Below, piece by piece: positions 30,944 through 38,347 of a DNA stretch of 64,000 bases. How positions within the stretch are numbered: position 1 is the stretch's first letter; every line of letters begins with the position of its first letter. Source of the stretch: a virus; IMG/VR virus record IMGVR_UViG_3300027793_000075, positions 1 to 64,000 of that record, one strand, 5' to 3'. The position numbers were made by a program, and so were the translations under genes. The notes under the pieces are model-generated. The model made no database searches, had not been told where the DNA came from, and was given only the letters and a program-made list of their open reading frames with translations.

Positions 30944-31723
30944 ATGAAACTTAAATTCATAGGCGTCGGCGGTGCGTTTGCGCCAATTTCAATCGGCAAT
31001 TCAAATATACTTCTTTCCCATAACGGAAAGAATATGCTAATTGATTGTGGAGTGACTGCACCATTTATTCTTCGTGATGAATGGAACATTCAACATTCGG
31101 ATATTGATAGTATTTGGGTGAGTCATCTCCATTCCGATCATATTGGTGGATTGGAGCATTATGCATTTTTGCGTTATTTTTCTCCGGTTCGTGACCAGCA
31201 AGGAAATGTAATCAAACCGAAACTTTACACGATTCGACATCTAATGCAAGAATTGTGGGATAATTCTCTCAAAGGCGGATTGGAGTCTGTTGAAGGTAAA
31301 ATTACCACACTCACTGATTTTTTTGATTGCAAACCAATTGAGCCAAACGATAATTTTGTGTGGCAAGGCTATAATTTTCAGCCGGTCCAGACAATTCATG
31401 TAATGGCTGGATATATTTTTAGATACAGTTATGGGTTGTTGATAACAAATCCAGAAACAAAGAAGAAAACGTTTATAACCACGGATACACAATTTAGTCC
31501 GTATCAACTTCATAAGTTTTATGAAATGTCTGATATCATTTTCCATGACACAGAGACTCTTCCATTTAAATCTCATGTTCATGCTCATTATGAAGATTTG
31601 AAAACGCTGGATGCACCAACACGGGCCAAGATTTGGATGTACCATTATGCAAAGCCAATCGAATCATGGGAAGCAGATGGATTCGCAGGATTTGTAAAAA
31701 AGGGTCAAGAATTTGACATATAA
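30944..31723 (+). CDS. Metallo-beta-lactamase-fold hydrolase
   Basis: 259 residues. HLHSDHIGG (61-69) is the zinc motif; LIDCG, TTDTQF, a second Asp, and HAHYEDL later in the sequence complete the site. The shape is that of RNase Z/cyclic-nucleotide phosphodiesterase-type MBL proteins rather than beta-lactamases. Phage MBL enzymes include Apyc1, which destroys cyclic nucleotide signals of Pycsar defence; that assignment is possible but not shown. Its promoter predicts a leaderless early transcript. Confidence 0.8.
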   Translation: MKLKFIGVGGAFAPISIGNSNILLSHNGKNMLIDCGVTAPFILRDEWNIQHSDIDSIWVSHLHSDHIGGLEHYAFLRYFSPVRDQQGNVIKPKLYTIRHLMQELWDNSLKGGLESVEGKITTLTDFFDCKPIEPNDNFVWQGYNFQPVQTIHVMAGYIFRYSYGLLITNPETKKKTFITTDTQFSPYQLHKFYEMSDIIFHDTETLPFKSHVHAHYEDLKTLDAPTRAKIWMYHYAKPIESWEADGFAGFVKKGQEFDI

Positions 31724-31759
31724 TACTTTTAGAGAATAAAAGTGGATTACAACAATCGC

Positions 31760-31787
31760 TCGATTTTTTATAAAACTACATTATACT
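31760..31787 (+). promoter_or_regulatory. Promoter for a leaderless mRNA, weak -35
   Basis: TCGATT (31760-31765), 16-base spacer, TATACT (31782-31787), 6 bases ending TAT, ATG at 31794. Confidence 0.5.
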
Positions 31788-31793
31788 AAATAT

Positions 31794-32096
31794 ATGAAGA
31801 TTGACTATTACATAATTGGGCACACGGGAGCAATCCACAAACACTATATTGATACCGAAAGCGAGAATTATTTTTCTCACACAGATCATGAAGTAACTAT
31901 CATATATAAAGAATTAGATGAAGATTATTACTTCATTACAGAGAAAGTAACATATCCTCGTATTTTTGAAACTGCACAATTGGAGCGAATCGCCACATAT
32001 AAAGAACGAATTGAAAGTCTTCAGAAAGATTTAGCAGTATTTGAAAACAGTAAGGATTATGATCACTACTGGGAGTTGGTAGAAAAAAATCGCTGA
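31794..32096 (+). CDS. Small hypothetical protein
   Basis: 100 residues, beginning MKIDYYIIGHTGAIHKHYI, with a charged coiled-coil-like C-terminal half (RIATYKERIESLQKDLAVFE). Not recognised. Its stop codon is embedded in a TGACTTTCTATAAAA motif that recurs after the next two genes. Confidence 0.55.
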   Translation: MKIDYYIIGHTGAIHKHYIDTESENYFSHTDHEVTIIYKELDEDYYFITEKVTYPRIFETAQLERIATYKERIESLQKDLAVFENSKDYDHYWELVEKNR

Positions 32097-32110
32097 CTTT
32101 CTATAAAACC

Positions 32111-32302
32111 ATGAAATGGACGAAGAAACTTCCCAATAAACGGGGATATTATTGGTATAAAGATGAAACAATGGAAGAACCTGTTGTTTTATATGTAAAA
32201 GAACATAATGGTGGTTGGTTTGCTCAAGATGAAGAATATTGTTTTGTTGTCGAAAAAGACCGATCAAATTGGTGCTACATATCAGAACCAGCCACCCATT
32301 GA
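32111..32302 (+). CDS. Small hypothetical protein
   Basis: 63 residues: KKLPNKRGYYWYKDETMEEP and GGWFAQDEEYCFVVEKD. The WxKxLPxxxGYYW opening is common in small bacterial and phage proteins of unknown role. It ends in the repeated TTGACTTTCTGTAAAA motif. Confidence 0.6.
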   Translation: MKWTKKLPNKRGYYWYKDETMEEPVVLYVKEHNGGWFAQDEEYCFVVEKDRSNWCYISEPATH

Positions 32303-32323
32303 CTTTCTGTAAAATAAAAATAT

Positions 32324-32548
32324 ATGAAGATATATTTTGAATCCGAAAACGATAAAATAAAATTTAATAATTGGTTACGAGAAATTCAGCATTGTGCATC
32401 GTATATTGATGTTGCATTGCATGATCCTGTTCTTTTTGAAGGTCAAGAAGAAACCATACGGAGCAATGCCAGAACTTTAGGATGTCGAATATATGATGTT
32501 GCCGAATCAATGTATGAAGTAATTCCCCAAGACAAACTTTCTCGTTGA
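32324..32548 (+). CDS. Small hypothetical protein
   Basis: 74 residues, helical, with a MKIYFESENDKIKFNNWLRE opening. Not recognised. Its TGA stop lies inside the -35 of the next promoter. Confidence 0.55.
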   Translation: MKIYFESENDKIKFNNWLREIQHCASYIDVALHDPVLFEGQEETIRSNARTLGCRIYDVAESMYEVIPQDKLSR

Positions 32549-32572
32549 CTTTCTATAAAAACCTGATATCTT
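32545..32572 (+). promoter_or_regulatory. Sigma70-type promoter now separated from its gene
   Basis: TTGACT (32545-32550), 16-base spacer, TATCTT (32567-32572), 6 bases ending TGT, then an ATG at 32579 that opens only 9 codons. The layout is that of the leaderless promoters, but the intact RNA ligase gene starts 628 bases further on. Confidence 0.65.
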
Positions 32573-32578
32573 GATTGT

Positions 32579-32608
32579 ATGAAGATTGACCTATCAAAAT
32601 TAGTTTAA
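32579..32608 (+). pseudogene. Remnant of a leaderless gene start, probably the old 5' end of the RNA ligase gene
   Basis: The ATG is followed by codons for MKIDLSKLV and a stop. The RNA ligase at 33207 begins MKIDLNN; the first 14 bases of the two starts agree at 12 positions. The HNH endonuclease gene lies between them. Insertion at the start of the ligase gene explains this best. Confidence 0.5.
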
Positions 32609-32653
32609 TGTTTGATGATTCCACTTGCTACTTATTTAAAAGGAAGCAATTGG

Positions 32654-33226
32654 ATGAAAAATATAATAAATCAAAAGTTTGGTAAATTATTAGTTTTAGA
32701 ATTTCATAGTAAATCATTAGCAAAAAGACCACAAAATAAATGGAAATGTATATGTGATTGTGGAAAGGTAAAAATAGTACAAGAGAATCATTTAGTTCGG
32801 GGCACTACGAAATCATGTGGATGTTTGCATAAAAGAACTGGAAAAGATTCTCCATTCTTCAAAGGCTATGAAGACATTTCATTAGATTTTTTTAATCACA
32901 TAAAAGCAGCATGTGAAAAACCACAAAAATATAGAAAATCCCGTGAGTTTAAATTAACGATAGAGTATTTGTGGAATTTATATATAAAACAAAATAAAAA
33001 ATGTGCAATATCTGGTGTAGAAATCTTGTTTACTGAACGAGAAGGAAGTAGAGGACGAAGATGTTCAGCATCTCTTGATAGAATTGATTCATCAATCGGA
33101 TATGTTGAAGGTAATGTTCAATGGGTACATAAAATCGTCAACATAATGAAAAATAAAACAGATATGAAAGAATTCATATCTTGGTGTAATAAAATTACAA
33201 AACATAATGAAAATAGACCTCAATAA
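32654..33226 (+). CDS. HNH homing-type endonuclease
   Basis: 190 residues from ATG 32654, which has an AAAGGAAG Shine-Dalgarno. The N-terminal zinc finger WKCICDCGK then TTKSCGCLHK is a DNA-binding module of phage endonucleases; the C-terminal part CAISGVEI, ASLDRIDSSIGYVEGNVQWVHK is the HNH nuclease region. Such free-standing nucleases spread by cutting intron-less or insert-less alleles. It overlaps the RNA ligase start by 20 bases and separates that gene from a promoter, so it looks like a recent insertion. Confidence 0.8.
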   Translation: MKNIINQKFGKLLVLEFHSKSLAKRPQNKWKCICDCGKVKIVQENHLVRGTTKSCGCLHKRTGKDSPFFKGYEDISLDFFNHIKAACEKPQKYRKSREFKLTIEYLWNLYIKQNKKCAISGVEILFTEREGSRGRRCSASLDRIDSSIGYVEGNVQWVHKIVNIMKNKTDMKEFISWCNKITKHNENRPQ

Positions 33227-34307
33227 TATTGACACTGAAAATTTCATGTCGCATGACCATTTCATCAATGGAGAAGTTGTCACGCTAATTCAGCCAAAAA
33301 ACATAGGAGTTAAATGGCGGCAGGATAATAAGCATTTGCGTTCTTCCGTATGGAACTATGAAGGTGAGCTTATCAGCGCAGGATTTCCTAAATTCACTAA
33401 TTTTGGTGAAAATCCCGAACATTTTCCTGTTCCACAGTCATTGAAGAATTGCACTGTTGTTGAAAAATTGGATGGTTCATTGCTTATTGTCAGCAAGTAT
33501 AAGGGTCAACTTATTCTACGTACCCGTGGAACTGTTGACGCATTTACGATGGACAATGGACATGAACTCGAAATTTTCAAGACCATATTTTCTAAATATG
33601 AAAAGTTATGGAATAGTCACGATGATACTTGGGATTTTAGTCTATTATTTGAATGGGTGTCGCCAATAAATAAAATCGTACTTTCATACGGTGATTCTCC
33701 AGATTGGTATTTGGTCGGGATTGTTAATCACGATAATTATAGACTTGAGTCGCAAGATTTTTTGGATGAATTCGCCAAAGTAATCAATGTAAAGCGTCCG
33801 GCAACCTATACTTTTTCTGATGTCAATGATCTATTAGAGAATGTTGAACAGTGGAAAGGTAAGGAAGGTGTAGTTATTTACAGCCAAGACGGTCAAATGC
33901 TTCATAAAGTGAAGGGTGCATGGTATTTGGCACTTCATCATATGAAATCTGAACTTTCTTCAACAGAGAAAGTTATGGACGTATGGTTAGAACAAAAAAT
34001 GCCGGATTATAATAGCTTCTATAATTATATATCCACCACTTTTGATTTTGAGTTGGCAGAGCAAATTCGTGGAACAATTAGCAATCTTTGTGATGGACGC
34101 AAGGAAGTCGATAAGATTATTGATCATATGCGCGGCTTCATAAATAGCAAAGTTCGTCACCTTACCTCACGTAAGGAACAGGCATTGACTATTTTGAATT
34201 CGTATGGCGAAACCAATCGAAGCGGTTATCTATTCAAGATTTTGGATAACAAACCTCTTGAAAAAGATGATTATAAGAAACTGATGTTTCAAGTTTTAAA
34301 GAAGTAA
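33207..34307 (+). CDS. RNA ligase (T4 Rnl1-like)
   Basis: 366 residues. Nucleotidyltransferase motif I is EKLDGS with the adenylated Lys at 87; LILRTRG is motif Ia/III-like, SLLFEWV fits motif IIIa, KEGVVIY motif IV and HKVKGAWYL motif V. The C-terminal domain is helical. It joins 5'-phosphate and 3'-OH RNA ends, as T4 Rnl1 does when repairing anticodon-cleaved tRNA. The start was probably moved by the HNH insertion just upstream. A terminator follows the gene. Confidence 0.85.
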   Translation: MKIDLNNIDTENFMSHDHFINGEVVTLIQPKNIGVKWRQDNKHLRSSVWNYEGELISAGFPKFTNFGENPEHFPVPQSLKNCTVVEKLDGSLLIVSKYKGQLILRTRGTVDAFTMDNGHELEIFKTIFSKYEKLWNSHDDTWDFSLLFEWVSPINKIVLSYGDSPDWYLVGIVNHDNYRLESQDFLDEFAKVINVKRPATYTFSDVNDLLENVEQWKGKEGVVIYSQDGQMLHKVKGAWYLALHHMKSELSSTEKVMDVWLEQKMPDYNSFYNYISTTFDFELAEQIRGTISNLCDGRKEVDKIIDHMRGFINSKVRHLTSRKEQALTILNSYGETNRSGYLFKILDNKPLEKDDYKKLMFQVLKK

Positions 34308-34311
34308 ATAT

Positions 34312-34347
34312 AAACTCACCAAATATAATAATTTGGTGAGTTTTTTA
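34312..34347 (+). terminator. Rho-independent terminator
   Basis: AAACTCACCAAAT (34312-34324) pairs with 34331-34343 across a 6-base loop, with T residues after it. Confidence 0.85.
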
Positions 34348-34366
34348 TTTGTTATATATTTTTGTT

Positions 34367-34633
34367 ATGATAACTAAACACACGCTAATCAAAGGCACTC
34401 CTGAAGAAATTCAACAATATATTGTTTCTCAAATAGAATATAAGCACAATGATAGTTTTGATATAAAGGATCAACTTAATAAAATTGGACTAGAAAAACA
34501 AGGTATGATTTTTTATCTTGAAAAAGTATCTGATATAATTAAACTCGTTTCTATATATGTTCACACTGTTGATGCGGTTGCGAGAGAGAAGGCACAACAA
34601 AAAATGATTGAATCATATAATAAATTATCATAA
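34367..34633 (+). CDS. Small hypothetical protein
   Basis: 88 residues from ATG 34367 (upstream in-frame codons lie in the terminator T run). HTLIKGTPEEIQQYIVSQIE is helical, as is the C-terminus. Not recognised. It has a terminator on each side. Confidence 0.55.
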   Translation: MITKHTLIKGTPEEIQQYIVSQIEYKHNDSFDIKDQLNKIGLEKQGMIFYLEKVSDIIKLVSIYVHTVDAVAREKAQQKMIESYNKLS

Positions 34634-34655
34634 TGGTAATGCCCATTATTTTTTA
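34630..34655 (+). terminator. Rho-independent terminator
   Basis: ATAATGG (34630-34636) pairs with CCATTAT (34643-34649), loop of 6, then a T run. Confidence 0.65.
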
Positions 34656-34666
34656 TACAAAACAAG

Positions 34667-34694
34667 TTGACTTCTGATGCACATAGAGTAAGAT
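34667..34694 (+). promoter_or_regulatory. Sigma70-type promoter for rIIA
   Basis: TTGACT (34667-34672), 16-base spacer, TAAGAT (34689-34694). The leader is about 28 bases to ATG 34729. Confidence 0.7.
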
Positions 34695-34728
34695 ACGAAC
34701 TCGATCCAAAATAATTGTATAAAAATTC

Positions 34729-36999
34729 ATGAAAGTTGAAGAAAATAATAGATTTGTAACCACTGTCGGTAATTTTGAGACAGTTGAATTTGCAGTTCAA
34801 CGTCACAATATGCGTCATCTAATGAGCATTTTGCGTGATCAGCTTTATAGTGATAAAAAGCTGGCACCAATTCGTGAATATAGTTGTAATGCATATGACG
34901 CAAACGTTGAAAATGGTAAAAAGGATGTACCGATTAAAGTAACATTGCCAACCACTCTGTTTCCAGAATGGAAGGTACGTGACTATGGCAAGGGTGTTTC
35001 CTACGAAGATATGAAGAATATCTTTTGTAGTTATGGTGAAAGTACCAAACGCAACAGCAACGAATTCATCGGCCAATTGGGAATTGGTAGCAAGAGTGGA
35101 TTTGCGTATGGTGATAATTTTCTTGTTACATCTTATATGGACGGCAAGAAGATCACTTATAATTGTGTATTGGACAAGAGCGGCGTAGGCGCATTGCTTC
35201 ATTTGACCACTGAAGATTCAAATGAGCCTTCTGGACTGGAAATTACTATTCCTGTAAAGAATCAAGATTTGGTTGATTTTAAGCTCAAGTCTTTGAATTT
35301 CTTCAAATATTGGAACGTATATCCTGACGTTGTTGGTATTTCTTCTGAAGAAATCAAGCAATACAAGCATATTGACGAACCAATGCTCAATGGTGCTGGT
35401 TGGGAATTGTATACTGCCACCAATAATAATCCTGCCGCCGCGTTTGTTGTCATGGGAAATATCAGTTATCCTATGACTTGGGACTTGGTATATGATTATA
35501 ATTCACGATACAACGATGCCAAATTTGTTCCATTCTATAACTTCCTAAAATCCAGTCGAGTTGTATTGCGAATGGATATTGGTTCGATTGAAATGGCACC
35601 TAGCCGCGAAGCGTTGCAATATACTGAAAAGACAATTGCATCTATTCGTGCCAAGGTTGATCTTATTATCAAATCGATGCGTGATAGCATTCAGCAAAAG
35701 ATTGCCACTGCCAATAATCTTTGGGAGGCAAAGTATATCTACGGAAAGATTTTTGGTCATATTTATGATGAATCCGGTGCTTCATATACCAATCAAGCAT
35801 ATCGTCAACTTGAAAATTCCTTTAACAAGTCACTGACTTGGAACAATATTATTATTTCCAGCAATAAATTCGAAAGTTTGCATGTATATGACGCTGATCT
35901 AGGAAAAGTTACGAACCATCGTGTTGTAAATCCAGTATTTAGTTATTTTCAAATTTCTCAAAAAGGAATTATGAAACATTCGCAAAATGCATACACTGCG
36001 AATAATTTGCAATGCAATCCAAAATATAAGATTGTAATCAATGATATTGTAAATAAAAAGACAATCAATAAAAGTGCAATTCGATATTATTTGGACAACA
36101 ATAAAGATGTAAAGATTCTGTACTATCTGAATTTCAATACAGAGATTGCCAAGAGTACATGGTTTAAGGATCTACAATTTGAAACTGTGCCGCTCACACT
36201 AATGAGCGACCTCGTAAATGAATATGTAAAGAACAAACCAAAGGTTGTACGATCAAAGGTTCCAAAGGAATTGACCAAGATTGGATATGTAAATATTCCT
36301 ACGTTTTATCGATCCGGTAATTTTACGCAATATGAAACTATTGATTTGAATGCCGTAAATGGAGTATATGTATATTCTGAAGATCGTGTTGTAGACATCA
36401 ATGGCAGAAAGATCAATCTAGTTTATTTCCTTGAAGATTTGAAGAATCTTAACAATATCTTTAATATGGGACTTGATAAGGTATATTTGATGGGTCCACG
36501 AATTAAGGATGGAAAGAAGTTCAATAGTCAAAATTGGACAAATATCGAAACGATTATCAATAAATCTGCAAATGCAAATAATTCAATTGCAAATTATATT
36601 GAGCATACGGCCTATAATAACAGTATTAACTCTACTCGCGGTAATTCAAATACAAAATATTTGATTCTTAGCAAGAGTATGATGCAAAGTATTGCTCCAA
36701 ATATTAAAAATCCAAATGGAACATTTAATAAGATTTTTGCATCTTATCCTGATATTGACTTTAAGCAAGATGGTCGTGGCATTCGATCTATGCAAAACAT
36801 AGGTTTGTTTGATCAAAATCAATATAATACACAGTCCAAAAACACGCAAACCAAATACACAAATATGTGGACTGATTTGTATAATAGCTATCGCATGCTT
36901 AAATATATCGATATTGATTTTTCAGAACCAGAAGGCAAATTGAAAAATCCGATGGCAAGTGAGATTGCCGATTACATCAATATGGTAGATAGCATATAA
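34729..36999 (+). CDS. rIIA: rIIA-like protein with GHKL ATPase domain
   Basis: 756 residues, close to T4 RIIA. The N-terminal GHKL-type ATPase has REYSCNAYDANVE (N box), KVRDYGKGVSYEDM (G1) and GQLGIGSKSGFAYGD (G2). The long C-terminal part is less conserved. In T4, rIIA and rIIB protect infection against the RexAB exclusion system of lambda and affect lysis timing and membranes; the molecular activity is not settled. It is followed by rIIB with its own promoter. Confidence 0.9.
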   Translation: MKVEENNRFVTTVGNFETVEFAVQRHNMRHLMSILRDQLYSDKKLAPIREYSCNAYDANVENGKKDVPIKVTLPTTLFPEWKVRDYGKGVSYEDMKNIFCSYGESTKRNSNEFIGQLGIGSKSGFAYGDNFLVTSYMDGKKITYNCVLDKSGVGALLHLTTEDSNEPSGLEITIPVKNQDLVDFKLKSLNFFKYWNVYPDVVGISSEEIKQYKHIDEPMLNGAGWELYTATNNNPAAAFVVMGNISYPMTWDLVYDYNSRYNDAKFVPFYNFLKSSRVVLRMDIGSIEMAPSREALQYTEKTIASIRAKVDLIIKSMRDSIQQKIATANNLWEAKYIYGKIFGHIYDESGASYTNQAYRQLENSFNKSLTWNNIIISSNKFESLHVYDADLGKVTNHRVVNPVFSYFQISQKGIMKHSQNAYTANNLQCNPKYKIVINDIVNKKTINKSAIRYYLDNNKDVKILYYLNFNTEIAKSTWFKDLQFETVPLTLMSDLVNEYVKNKPKVVRSKVPKELTKIGYVNIPTFYRSGNFTQYETIDLNAVNGVYVYSEDRVVDINGRKINLVYFLEDLKNLNNIFNMGLDKVYLMGPRIKDGKKFNSQNWTNIETIINKSANANNSIANYIEHTAYNNSINSTRGNSNTKYLILSKSMMQSIAPNIKNPNGTFNKIFASYPDIDFKQDGRGIRSMQNIGLFDQNQYNTQSKNTQTKYTNMWTDLYNSYRMLKYIDIDFSEPEGKLKNPMASEIADYINMVDSI

Positions 37000-37005
37000 A
37001 AAACA

Positions 37006-37024
37006 GGGGAGGGGTGCCCTCCCC
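37006..37024 (+). terminator. Strong GC hairpin between rIIA and rIIB
   Basis: GGGGAGGG (37006-37013) pairs with CCCTCCCC (37017-37024) across a 3-base loop. A-tracts follow on the plus strand, so classical termination is clearer for the minus strand; it may instead pause transcription or protect the rIIA mRNA end. Confidence 0.55.
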
Positions 37025-37034
37025 AAAAAAATAC

Positions 37035-37062
37035 TTGACTTTTTTACCACAATCTATATAGT
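37035..37062 (+). promoter_or_regulatory. Sigma70-type promoter for rIIB
   Basis: TTGACT (37035-37040), 16-base spacer, TATAGT (37057-37062); ATG at 37089. Confidence 0.8.
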
Positions 37063-37088
37063 AGCTGTGTAGTAAATAATAAATAAAT

Positions 37089-38258
37089 ATGATCGCATAT
37101 ACATTGACAAATAATAGTATTACGGTGGTCCTTAATAATAAGGTATACACCGTTTCCAGCGGACAACCTCAATGGGAATCTGTATTGGACGCAATTCGTA
37201 ACAATGATGAAAAGAAGCTGCATGATGTATTGAGTGTAGCCAACACAATTGTTAGTTTCACCGAAGGAAATGTAACTGTAAAGGATAATCAGGTCTTTTA
37301 TCGAAACGTTCCTTTGGATAATTATGTAGTGGAAAAGGTATTGGATTTCGCCAAGAATAAGTTGCCATTGCAGCCTATTCTACGTTTCATCAATAATTTG
37401 ATGAAGAATCCAAGTCGTCGTGCCGTTCAAGAACTTTATAAGTTCTTGGAACACAAGAACATGCCCATTACTCCAGATGGTAATTTCTTGGCATATAAGG
37501 GTGTTCAGTCTGACTATTATAGCAAGACTGCCGGAAGTATTATCGTAATCAAGGGAACCGTTAAAGACGGCAAGATTTACAACGGTATTGGTGAAGTAAT
37601 CGAAGTTGAACGTAATGGTGTTTGCGATGACAAGAATCTCGGCTGTAGCTCTGGTTTGCATGCTGGTAGCGTAGCGTATGCAACCGAATTTGGTCGTGGA
37701 GGTCGAGTTGTTATTGTGGAAATCAATCCTGCTGATGTTGTTAGCGTTCCAGATGATTGTAATTGCCAAAAGCTACGTGCTTGTACCTATAAGGTTGTGG
37801 GTGAATATGAAGTTCCACTAGATCACAACTATAATAATAGTTATTCCAATGAAGATTGGAATGATGATGACGACACCTTTGAAGAAGATTGTGGTGATGA
37901 TGGCGACGAATCATTTGATGAATTTGATGAATCTGATGAATGCGGTTGCACGATTTGTCAGCAAGCAAAATCGGATAATGATGAAGAGCTAAGTGAATTA
38001 GTTGGCGGTATTCCAACTCCTGCGCCTGAAAAGGAAACAAAGCCTGATTTGGAAGCTGAAATCAAGCGATTGATTGAAAGTGCCAATGCAGACATTAAGA
38101 GCAAGTTGAACGAAACTGCCGAACGTCTACGTGCATTTTCTGAACAAATCAGTACGCCGCAAACCAAGCCAGTACCAACTGCTGAACAGTTGCAAAAGAC
38201 TGCCAAGACCGCACTTGAACAACTTCGTGATGCACTTGATAAGTTGAAGAAGCAATAA
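37089..38258 (+). CDS. rIIB: rIIB-like protein
   Basis: 389 residues. The N-terminal part (ITVVLNNKVYTV to about 100) and the following ITPDGNFLAYKGVQSDYY and CSSGLHAGSVAYATEF segments match T4-type rIIB. Residues about 245-285 are an acidic Asp/Glu run and the C-terminal 60 residues are a Lys/Glu helix; both extend beyond the conserved region. It is expected to act with rIIA at the membrane. Codon use favours AAG, as in rIIA. A terminator follows. Confidence 0.88.
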   Translation: MIAYTLTNNSITVVLNNKVYTVSSGQPQWESVLDAIRNNDEKKLHDVLSVANTIVSFTEGNVTVKDNQVFYRNVPLDNYVVEKVLDFAKNKLPLQPILRFINNLMKNPSRRAVQELYKFLEHKNMPITPDGNFLAYKGVQSDYYSKTAGSIIVIKGTVKDGKIYNGIGEVIEVERNGVCDDKNLGCSSGLHAGSVAYATEFGRGGRVVIVEINPADVVSVPDDCNCQKLRACTYKVVGEYEVPLDHNYNNSYSNEDWNDDDDTFEEDCGDDGDESFDEFDESDECGCTICQQAKSDNDEELSELVGGIPTPAPEKETKPDLEAEIKRLIESANADIKSKLNETAERLRAFSEQISTPQTKPVPTAEQLQKTAKTALEQLRDALDKLKKQ

Positions 38259-38276
38259 CTTCAACACATCTATAAA

Positions 38277-38307
38277 AAAGCAGGTGAGCAATCACCTGCT
38301 TTTTTTA
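38277..38307 (+). terminator. Rho-independent terminator after rIIB
   Basis: AAAGCAGGTGA (38277-38287) pairs perfectly with 38292-38302 across GCAA, then T residues. The next promoter starts 3 bases later. Confidence 0.9.
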
Positions 38308-38309
38308 TA

Positions 38310-38338
38310 TTGACATGCTGCTTCATATAGATTATTGT
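38310..38338 (+). promoter_or_regulatory. Sigma70-type promoter
   Basis: TTGACA (38310-38315), 17-base spacer, TATTGT (38333-38338), 9 bases to the ATG at 38348; an alternative -10 is TATACT at 38338-38343. Confidence 0.6.
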
Positions 38339-38347
38339 ATACTCTTT

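Noticed and set aside
32093-32120. TTGAC-like motif before ATG 32111 as a promoter
   Set aside because: With a 16-17 base spacer the -10 would fall inside the coding region; kept only as part of the repeat.
37741-38040. His-rich antisense frame opposite the acidic region of rIIB
   Set aside because: The His runs are simply the reverse complement of Asp/Glu codons in the rIIB acidic stretch.
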